From Quadrisphaera setariae (GTDB taxonomy: Bacteria > Actinomycetota > Actinomycetes > Actinomycetales > Quadrisphaeraceae), in assembly GCF_008041935.1 (NCBI RefSeq), contig NZ_VKAC01000013.1, forward strand, positions 1-64,000: DNA of 64,000 nt, read 5' to 3'. The position numbers and the translations under genes are program-made. Position 1 is the first letter of the stretch. Each line of letters begins with the position of its first letter. Positions 58,665-64,000 of the stretch are shown piece by piece. The notes beneath the pieces were generated by a model. The model saw only the letters and a program-made list of their open reading frames with translations. It made no database searches and was not told where the DNA came from.

Positions 58665-59768
58665 TCAGAGAGCGAGTCGCGGGTAGTCGGTGTAGCCCTT
58701 CGCGCCGTCGCTGTAGAACGTCGAGGCGTCGGGCTCGTTCTCGTCGGCACCCACGCGCCAGCGCTCGGCGAGGTCGGGGTTGGCGATGGCCGGGCGGCCC
58801 ACGGCCACGGCGTCGGCGACCCCGTCGGCCACCAGCTGCTGAGCCAGCTCGCGCGTGCTCGGCGCGGCGAAGCCGTTGTTGGCCACGAGCGGGGCGCCGA
58901 CGCGGCGGCGCAGGTCCTGGACGAGGTGGCCGCCGAGGTCGGCGTGCAGCACGGAAAGGTACGCCAGGTCGAGGTCGGCGATGCCGGTGGCGAGCGCCGC
59001 GTAGGTGGCGGCGACGTCGTCGGCGTCCTTCTCCCAGGCGTCCTGGATGTTGTGGGCGGGGCTGATGCGCAGCCCGGTGCGGCCGGCGCCGACGGCCTCG
59101 GCCACGGCGCGGACCGTCTCCACCACGAAGCGCGCGCGGGCCTCCGGTGAGCCGCCGTAGAGGTCGGTGCGGAGGTTGGCGGCGGGGGAGAGGAACTCGT
59201 GGAGCAGGTAGCCGTTGGCCCCGTGCACCTCCACGCCGTCCAGTCCGGCGGCCACGGCGCGCTTCGCGCCGGCGACGAACTGCTCGCGGACCTCCTCGAG
59301 CTCGTCGAGGGTGAGGGCGTGCGGGGTCTCGTACGGCTCCTTGCCGCGGGGCGTGCGCACCTCGCCGTCGATGGCGACGGCGCTGGGCGCCACGGTGCGG
59401 GTGCTGCCGGTGACGCCGGTGTGCGTGACCCGCCCCGCGTGCATGACCTGCATGACGATCGTGCCGCCGGCGTCGTGGACGGCCTCGGCGACGCGGCCCC
59501 AGGCGTCCTGCTGCTCGTCGGTGGTGATGCCCGGCTGGCCGACCCAGCCCTGCCCCTCCTCGACGGGGTAGGTGCCCTCGGTGACGAGCAGGCCGAGACC
59601 TGCTCGCTGCGCGTACATCTCGGCCACGAGCTCACCGGGCACGCCGCGCTCCCCGGAGCGCAGGCGCGTCAGGGGTGCCATGACGATGCGGTTGGAGAGC
59701 TTGAGGTCGCCGAACACGGCGGGGGTGAAGAGGTCCACGGAGGGTGCCAACGGCGCGGGCAGCGCCAC
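58665..59768 (-). CDS. Old yellow enzyme-family alkene reductase (NemA-like)
   Basis: 367 residues, an FMN barrel. Family motifs are LSNRIVMAPLTRLRS, a substrate-binding pair in VEVHGANGYLLHEFLSP, and late GRPAIANPDLAERW. It should reduce activated C=C bonds or nitro compounds with NAD(P)H. GTG 59768 is preferred: it is 8 bases after GAAACT, while the TTG at 59777 is weak. A MarR/OhrR-type gene lies just upstream in the same direction, so electrophile or peroxide stress control is likely. Confidence 0.9.
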   Translation of the reverse strand: MALPAPLAPSVDLFTPAVFGDLKLSNRIVMAPLTRLRSGERGVPGELVAEMYAQRAGLGLLVTEGTYPVEEGQGWVGQPGITTDEQQDAWGRVAEAVHDAGGTIVMQVMHAGRVTHTGVTGSTRTVAPSAVAIDGEVRTPRGKEPYETPHALTLDELEEVREQFVAGAKRAVAAGLDGVEVHGANGYLLHEFLSPAANLRTDLYGGSPEARARFVVETVRAVAEAVGAGRTGLRISPAHNIQDAWEKDADDVAATYAALATGIADLDLAYLSVLHADLGGHLVQDLRRRVGAPLVANNGFAAPSTRELAQQLVADGVADAVAVGRPAIANPDLAERWRVGADENEPDASTFYSDGAKGYTDYPRLAL

Positions 59769-59789
59769 CTGTTCCAAGTTTCAACGACA

Positions 59790-59803
59790 GTGGCGAGCGC
59801 CAC
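59790..59803 (-). promoter_or_regulatory. Short palindrome GTGGCG-AG-CGCCAC upstream of the alkene reductase gene
   Basis: Perfect 6-bp arms in the 47-base gap between the OhrR-like gene and the reductase gene. It could be the end hairpin of the regulator gene or an operator for the reductase promoter. Confidence 0.4.
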
Positions 59804-59815
59804 AGATCGCCGTCG

Positions 59816-60301
59816 TCACGTTTGACGCGGCTCTCCCGGGGGAGGGACGGCCACCGTCGCGGCGGCGATGACCGACGTGAGCGAGTCGCGCAGGGCCACG
59901 AGGTCGCCGACGTCCATCCCCAGCCGCGCCATCACCGCGCGCGGCACGGCCAGCGCCTGCTCGCGCAGCGCCGCCCCCCGCTCCGTCAGCTCGACGACGA
60001 CGACGCGCTCGTCGCGGTCGTCGCGGGCCTTGGTGACCAGGCCCGTGCTCACCAGGCGCTTGAGCAGCGGTGACAGCGTGCCCGAGTCGAGCTGGAGCAG
60101 GCCGCCGATCTCCTTGACGCTCAGGCGGCGGTGCTGCCAGAGCGCCAGCATCACGAGGTACTGCGGGTGCGTCAGGCCCAGCGGCTCGAGCACCGGCCGG
60201 TACAGCGCGATGACGCTGCGCGCCGCGACGGCCAGGGCGAAGCAGACCTGCTGGTCGAGCGCCAGGAGGTCGGGCTCGGCGTCGTGCGTGGCGGCGGTCA
60301 C
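59816..60301 (-). CDS. MarR-family regulator, OhrR-like with conserved N-terminal Cys
   Basis: 161 residues. The opening LLALDQQVCFALAVAARSV matches the OhrR pattern in which the Cys (here near residue 16) is oxidised by organic peroxides. The winged HTH covers about 45-110 (TVKEIGGLLQLDSGTLSPLLKRL type). It should release DNA on oxidation. The GTG at 60301 is 7 bases after a minus-strand TACGCT (plus 60309-60314). No ohr gene is next to it; the old yellow enzyme gene downstream is the obvious target. Confidence 0.88.
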   Translation of the reverse strand: MTAATHDAEPDLLALDQQVCFALAVAARSVIALYRPVLEPLGLTHPQYLVMLALWQHRRLSVKEIGGLLQLDSGTLSPLLKRLVSTGLVTKARDDRDERVVVVELTERGAALREQALAVPRAVMARLGMDVGDLVALRDSLTSVIAAATVAVPPPGEPRQT

Positions 60302-60308
60302 GGCTGAC

Positions 60309-60350
60309 AGCGTAGCGTCTCGTGGCGTACCATTCGATTGCACACAACCG
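60309..60350 (-). promoter_or_regulatory. OhrR-like promoter and operator region
   Basis: Minus-strand -10 box TACGCT (60309-60314), 7 bases before the GTG. Upstream at 60335-60350, CGATTG-CACA-CAACCG is a dyad with one mismatch in a locally AT-rich stretch, a candidate self-operator that also precedes the divergent small gene. Confidence 0.5.
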
Positions 60351-60373
60351 ATGATGTCGAGGGGCGAGCTGAC

Positions 60374-60616
60374 GTGTCGTTCATGCGCAGGGTGTTCGGC
60401 AGGCTCGACCGCGCCGTGGGGTCGGTCGAGCAGAACCTCAAGGCCGTCTACGGCGGCGCCCAGGTGGACGAGCAGCAGGCCGGCACGCAGGCCGCCCGCG
60501 CCGAGCACCGCCTCTCCGGCGTGCAGGGCCAGTACGAGATGCACAAGGACGCCACCGGGCGCACCTACCTCGTCTCGAAGCCCCCCGCACGCGACGACGC
60601 GCGCGACGAGGGCTAG
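60374..60616 (+). CDS. Small conserved-looking hypothetical protein
   Basis: 80 residues, hydrophilic, predicted mostly helical (FMRRVFGRLDRAVGSVEQNL and QAARAEHRLSGVQGQYEMHK), no membrane segment. GTG 60374 follows a GAGGGG site by 8 bases; ATG 60383 is an alternative. It is divergent from the OhrR-like gene and may share its operator. The function is unknown. Confidence 0.6.
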   Translation: MSFMRRVFGRLDRAVGSVEQNLKAVYGGAQVDEQQAGTQAARAEHRLSGVQGQYEMHKDATGRTYLVSKPPARDDARDEG

Positions 60617-60622
60617 CAGCGC

Positions 60623-60922
60623 TCAGGGGGTGTCCGGCACCTCGAACTGCACCCGGACGATCTGCTCGCACAGCGGTGCGAAGAGCTCCCGGCGGATGCG
60701 GTCGTGCTCCTCGTCGAGGTCGTAGGCGCGGTAGCTGGCCTCGTCCGCCCAGTCGTTGGTGATGGCGAAGTCCCACGGCTGCTCGCGCAGCCGCAGGTCC
60801 GTGCCGACCCGGCACGCCAGGCGGCCGGGGGACTCGAGGGCGGCGATGGCGTCGAGCCCGGGCCGCACCGTCGCCAGGGCCACGCCGTCGAGGAGCTTGC
60901 CGACCACCACGTTGCGGATCAC
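60623..60922 (-). CDS. Dabb-family stress-responsive alpha/beta barrel protein
   Basis: 99 residues. The ferredoxin-like Dabb pattern is visible: IRNVVVGKLLDG, a central CRVGTDLRLREQPWDFAITNDWADEASYRAY and the ending HDRIRRELFAPLCEQIVRVQFE. These proteins dimerise; many are of unknown function. The GTG at 60922 is 6 bases after GAAGAT. It converges with the small hypothetical gene, 6 bases apart. Confidence 0.85.
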   Translation of the reverse strand: MIRNVVVGKLLDGVALATVRPGLDAIAALESPGRLACRVGTDLRLREQPWDFAITNDWADEASYRAYDLDEEHDRIRRELFAPLCEQIVRVQFEVPDTP

Positions 60923-60948
60923 CCGCCCATCTTCCGCCGTCAGCGCCA

Positions 60949-61899
60949 TCAGGCGCAGGCGACCCCGTCGCCGTCGCGGTCCAGGCGCGGGTTCCACCCC
61001 GGGTCTCCGCTGTGCAGCGGTGTGGCCCCGGCGGCCTTCGCGGCCGAGCAGCTGGCGTAGGGCGCGGTCGACGTCGCTGCGCCTGAGGGCTCGCCGCTCG
61101 GTGCGCCGGACGGTGCTGCGCCGGAGGGGGCCGGCTGGGGGCCCACCCCGCCGTCGTCGCGGGGCAGGCGCTGGTCGGGGCAGGTGTCCAGCACGTCGGA
61201 CATGGCGTCGTGCTCGGCCTGCGTGACCCAGGCGCCGTACTTGGTCTTCACGGCGATCTGCCGCGCGACGTACTGGCAGCGGAAGCCCTTGTTCGGCGGC
61301 AGCCACGTGGCGGCGTCGCCGTCTCCCTTCGCCGAGTTCAGGGGGCCGTCCACGGCGAGGAGGTTCAGCGGGTCGTTGGCGAACTGCTCGCGCTCGTCGG
61401 CGGACCACTGCTGCGCGCCGGTCTGCCACGCGTCCGACAGCGCCACGAGGTGGTCGATCTGCACCTCGGAGCTGCGCGGGCCCCGCTGGAAGCGGATCTC
61501 CTTGGGCGTGTACGGGTCCACGAGCACTCCGCTGGCGACCTGGCAGGGGTCGTCGCGGCTGAAGACGACGTCGGTCATGTCCCGGGCCAGCACGTCGTCG
61601 CGGGTGTCGCAGCCGTTGGCGTCGACGTCGTGCCAGGCCTGCCCGAACTGCTCGCGCGAGTACCCGGTCTTGGGGGCCTTGCCCTTCACGGGCAGGCGCT
61701 CCAGCGCGGCCGCCGCCGTGCCGGCGGGGGCCTGCTGCGTGCTGCCCTGGCCGGAGCCGAGCAGCTCTCCGAGCCCGCCGAGGCCGCCGACGGAGCGGGC
61801 GAGGAGCACGAGGAGCACGAGGAGCACGACCACCGCGACGACGACGCCGACGCGTGACCGCACGGGAGCGGATGCCCCCCGGGGGGAAGTCCGGGACAC
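60949..61899 (-). CDS. Secreted/membrane-anchored HNH-type nuclease with Excalibur domain
   Basis: 316 residues. One N-terminal membrane helix (VGVVVAVVVLLVLLVLLARSV) anchors it. The DUF1524/HNH-like domain covers about 65-235 (RSSEVQIDHLVALSDAWQTGA, FANDPLNLLAVDGPLNSAKGD), with the catalytic-type DH in IDHLVALSD. The C terminus is an Excalibur calcium-binding motif, LDRDGDGVAC. This combination is common in actinobacterial extracellular nucleases, probably for DNA nutrition or defence. The GTG at 61899 is the first in-frame start. Confidence 0.88.
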   Translation of the reverse strand: MSRTSPRGASAPVRSRVGVVVAVVVLLVLLVLLARSVGGLGGLGELLGSGQGSTQQAPAGTAAAALERLPVKGKAPKTGYSREQFGQAWHDVDANGCDTRDDVLARDMTDVVFSRDDPCQVASGVLVDPYTPKEIRFQRGPRSSEVQIDHLVALSDAWQTGAQQWSADEREQFANDPLNLLAVDGPLNSAKGDGDAATWLPPNKGFRCQYVARQIAVKTKYGAWVTQAEHDAMSDVLDTCPDQRLPRDDGGVGPQPAPSGAAPSGAPSGEPSGAATSTAPYASCSAAKAAGATPLHSGDPGWNPRLDRDGDGVACA

Positions 61900-62011
61900 G
61901 AGGGCGAGCCTGTCACGTCCACACCACCCGGCGCAGGGCCACCACAGGTGCCTGTGGACAGGCGCTGTCGCGGACGTCGTCCTCCTCTCTGTGGGTGTGG
62001 CGCTGTCCCTC

Positions 62012-62042
62012 TTGAACGAAGCGTTGTATTAATGCTACGAAT
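62012..62042 (+). promoter_or_regulatory. Promoter of the XRE/membrane-protein pair
   Basis: TTGAAC (62012-62017), 18 bases, TACGAA (62036-62041), 7 bases before the XRE start at 62049. The region is AT-rich (TTGTATTAATGCTACGAATAG), unlike its surroundings, and probably contains the XRE operator. Confidence 0.55.
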
Positions 62043-62048
62043 AGAGGC

Positions 62049-62318
62049 ATGGGAAGGACGCCGCGCAGCAGTGAAGATGCGGTGCACGACCGCATCGCCG
62101 TGCTGCGGGCCGAGCGGCGCACCAGCCGCAAGGAGCTCGCCGAGGCCGTCGGCGTGCACCCGCAGACCATCGGGTACCTCGAGCGCGGCGAGTACAGCCC
62201 CTCGCTGGCCCTCGCCCTGCGCATCGCCCGGTACTTCGACCTCCCCGTCGAGGCCGTGTTCAGCCTCGACCCCCTGCCCCCGCTCAGCTCCGAGCTCTAC
62301 GGAAGGACAGCCCGATGA
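62049..62318 (+). CDS. Small XRE-family regulator
   Basis: 89 residues, single HTH: RIAVLRAERRTSRKELAEAVGVHPQTIGYLERGEYSPSLALALRIARYFDLPVEAVF, the YozG/Cro-like pattern of regulators paired with membrane proteins. The ATG at 62049 is 7 bases after a -10 box. Its stop overlaps the ATG of the membrane gene. It presumably controls its own two-gene operon. Confidence 0.9.
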   Translation: MGRTPRSSEDAVHDRIAVLRAERRTSRKELAEAVGVHPQTIGYLERGEYSPSLALALRIARYFDLPVEAVFSLDPLPPLSSELYGRTAR

Positions 62319-62812
62319 ACGCCACGACCCGCTCCCGCACCACCGGCCTGGCCGCCACCTTCGAGGACGAGCGGTACGCCTGGGCGCGCCGCCGCGCGGT
62401 GCGCCGCAGGGCGGTGTCCGTGGAGGCCGCCCTGGTGGGCTTCCTCGTGGGCGTGCCGCTGGTCTCGACGATGAGCGCACTGAGCGGCCTCGTGCCCGTG
62501 GTCCTGTGGGTGGCTGCGTGCCTCGCCTTCATCCCCGTCCACTCCGTGGTGAACCTCGGCGTCCGCGGCGTCTTCGACCGCCGCGAGGCGACGCTCGACG
62601 AGGTGCAGCGGTCGATGCGTGACACCGCCGCGGCGGCCGTCACCCGCTACCGCGACGTGCTCGGGCTGCTGGCCTTCGTGGCTGCGGCGCTCGTCACCTG
62701 GCGCGGGGGTGGGATGGGGTCCGGTCTCGCCGTCGGCTTCGCGCTCTGGTTCACGAGCGGGCTGCTGTCCACCTGGTACCTGGCCTGGACCCTCCCCGAC
62801 GAGGAGGACTGA
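62315..62812 (+). CDS. Four-helix membrane protein paired with XRE regulator
   Basis: 165 residues. The N terminus is a charged helix (FEDERYAWARRRAVRRRAV), followed by four hydrophobic segments (about 33-55, 56-75, 110-130, 133-155). The ATG overlaps the XRE stop (ATGA). Proteins of this plan are common next to small XRE regulators and have no named function. Confidence 0.8.
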   Translation: MNATTRSRTTGLAATFEDERYAWARRRAVRRRAVSVEAALVGFLVGVPLVSTMSALSGLVPVVLWVAACLAFIPVHSVVNLGVRGVFDRREATLDEVQRSMRDTAAAAVTRYRDVLGLLAFVAAALVTWRGGGMGSGLAVGFALWFTSGLLSTWYLAWTLPDEED

Positions 62813-62813
62813 A

Positions 62814-62844
62814 CTCCACCCCTCTCGCGATCACGGTCGGGTGG
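62814..62844. repeat. TGATCA-related palindrome between convergent genes
   Basis: CTCCACCC and GGGTGGAG flank CTCTCGCGATCACGGTC. The stop of the kinase-acetyltransferase gene (TCA, 62831-62833) is the right part of GCGATCACGG. Confidence 0.65.
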
Positions 62845-63916
62845 AGAGGACGACGACCGGCTGGCCGGCCCAGACGTCCTCCTCCTCGACCACCAGGCCG
62901 AGTCGCCGCGCCACCGCGAGCGAGCGCCTGTTCGTCGCGGTGACGTAGCAGGCCACGCGCTCCAGCCCGATCCCCGGCGCCGCCTCCAGCCACGCCCGGC
63001 CCGCCTCCGTGGCGTACCCGTGGCCCCAGGCGTGACGGGCCAGCCGCCACCCCACCTCCACCGCCTCCGGACGGCGGCGGTGCCGGCCGAACCCGCAGAA
63101 GCCGAGGAACGCGCCGTCGTCCGTGCGCTCCACGGCCGCGAGGCCGAACCCGTGCACCTCGAAGCACGCGTCGGCGTACCGGGCCAGTCCGTCGGAGGCG
63201 GCGCGGTCCATCGGTCCGGAGCTGAAGTGCTCCATGACCTCGGGGTCGGCGTTCATCGCGGCGAACGGCTCCAGGTCCGCCTCGCGCCAGCGGCGCAGCA
63301 CCAGCCGCTCGGTCTCGAGCACCACCTCGGGCTCGCCGCGCACGGCCCACGCACCGAACCGGTGGTGAGGCGCCAGCAGCGACGCCGGGACCGCCACCTG
63401 TTCGGGGTGGGCGTCCACGCGGGCGCGCAGCTCGACCACCGCGCGGGCCAGCGCCGTCGTCGCGGTGTCGACGACGACGGCGGCGGGCTCGTCGGCGTCG
63501 CGCCGCCAGGCGGGCCGACCGGTGACGCCCTCCCAGGTGGGGACGACCTGCCCGGGCAGGTCGGCGGTGCGCTCTCGCACCCGGCGCTCGTGCAGTTCCG
63601 GGTCGGAGCAGACGACGTCGACCTCGAGCAGCGGCACCCCGACCTCGCTCGCGAGGGCGCGCCACCCGTCTCGCGCCTCGCGCACGGGGTTGACCGCGTC
63701 GACCACGGCGTGGCGGCCGCTCTGCAACGCGTCACCGGCCACCACGTGGGCGAGGCGGTAGCCCGTGGGGTCACCGTCACGAGCCGAGGTCGCACGCAGG
63801 CCGAGTGCGGTCTCGAACGCGTCGACGCGCACGTGCGGCGCACCGAGGGAGCGGGCCAGCTCCCGGGCGAGCGTCGTCTTGCCGACTCCGGGCAGGCCGC
63901 TGAGCACCACGAGCAC
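62831..63916 (-). CDS. Fusion of P-loop kinase and GNAT acetyltransferase
   Basis: 361 residues. The N-terminal half (about 1-165) is a small-molecule kinase-like domain with Walker A SGLPGVGKTT and a DVVCSDPELHERRVRERTADLPG lid segment. The C-terminal half (about 180-360) is a RimJ/RimL-type GNAT domain: VLETERLVLRRWREADLEPF, then EVGWRLARHAWGHGYATEA and VACYVTATNRRSLAVARRLG. The fusion suggests two consecutive modifications of one substrate, which is unknown. GTG 63916 (6 bases after GAGAGT) is preferred because the ATG at 63940 lies inside a repeat hairpin. Confidence 0.82.
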   Translation of the reverse strand: MLVVLSGLPGVGKTTLARELARSLGAPHVRVDAFETALGLRATSARDGDPTGYRLAHVVAGDALQSGRHAVVDAVNPVREARDGWRALASEVGVPLLEVDVVCSDPELHERRVRERTADLPGQVVPTWEGVTGRPAWRRDADEPAAVVVDTATTALARAVVELRARVDAHPEQVAVPASLLAPHHRFGAWAVRGEPEVVLETERLVLRRWREADLEPFAAMNADPEVMEHFSSGPMDRAASDGLARYADACFEVHGFGLAAVERTDDGAFLGFCGFGRHRRRPEAVEVGWRLARHAWGHGYATEAGRAWLEAAPGIGLERVACYVTATNRRSLAVARRLGLVVEEEDVWAGQPVVVLSTRP

Positions 63917-63930
63917 GCTCCCACTCTCCA

Positions 63931-63982
63931 CCGTGATCATGGGCTTCCGGAACGCGCCTGTTCCGGAAGCCCATGATCACGG
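63931..63982. repeat. Perfect 22-bp-arm hairpin, TGATCA-core family
   Basis: 63931-63952 and 63961-63982 are perfect reverse complements (the arm starts CCGTGATCATGGG and ends CTTCCGGAA) with an 8-base loop. It lies upstream of the kinase-acetyltransferase gene. Confidence 0.9.
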
Positions 63983-64000
63983 ACGGTCGGGTGGGTCAGG

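Noticed and set aside
63917-63940. ATG 63940 as start of the kinase-acetyltransferase
   Set aside because: It lies inside the repeat hairpin, so the message would begin with a 22-bp stem; GTG 63916 has a -10 box at the standard distance.

Overview
The window is very GC-rich, with long open frames on every strand, many GTG starts and 1-4 base ATGA/GTGA gene overlaps. This fits a high-GC actinobacterium. A chemotaxis receptor behind a FliA (sigma-28)-like promoter suggests a motile lineage, possibly Kineococcus/Kineosporiales-like; that placement is an inference. I found no rRNA, tRNA, CRISPR array, transposase or phage gene, and no gene-free stretch longer than about 200 bases. It reads as ordinary chromosome with patchwork metabolic and regulatory cassettes.

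Layout. 1-3517: an omega-amino-acid catabolic run (end of mmsA, class III aminotransferase, FAD amine oxidase, cupin). 3518-7546: a methyltransferase/kinase pair behind a possible Trp-Trp leader peptide, an aldo/keto reductase, a tandem-HTH protein and small enzymes. 7547-11071: a large PilX-type pilus-like protein with a candidate FliA promoter, a frameshifted gene remnant and a phosphoesterase. 11072-14192: an iron-siderophore uptake operon under an iron box, without its ATPase. 14235-18271: a HIT protein, the divergent lysE/lysG pair, a small membrane protein and a lone hisD. 18330-23990: VOC protein, XRE-cupin regulator, 2-oxoglutarate dioxygenase, SDR, AzgA-type purine permease and thpR. 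23991-30173: diguanylate cyclase, a three-gene ABC exporter, GNAT enzyme and a second YidC-type insertase. 30185-34051: a PknD-like kinase with a seven-blade propeller, and a PadR/membrane pair. 34141-40090: a lactonase, zinc-ribbon, alcohol dehydrogenase and succinate-semialdehyde dehydrogenase operon that matches gamma-butyrolactone catabolism, with a divergent GAF/PucR-type regulator interrupted by a frameshift. 40094-44349: MocR regulator, benE and DUF1275 operon opposite a yczE-like gene. 44484-52841: esterase, tandem P-loop protein, methyltransferase, MFS transporter, chemotaxis receptor and polymerase-A-like enzyme. 52874-55022: YtrA-type GntR/ABC operon. 55293-63980: methyltransferase, cyclase-like protein, AAA ATPase, old yellow enzyme with an OhrR-like regulator, secreted HNH nuclease, XRE/membrane pair and a kinase-acetyltransferase fusion.

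Two genome-wide habits stand out. First, about twenty genes start with GTG or ATG only 5-9 bases after a TANNNT-like -10 box, so they are probably transcribed as leaderless mRNAs; I used this to choose starts. Second, gene ends carry at least four families of short palindromes (cores TGATCA, ACTTCTGCA, GAACCGCAGCC and CGCACTT). Several supply the stop codon or the last amino acids of the neighbouring gene, and one pair is translated inside benE.
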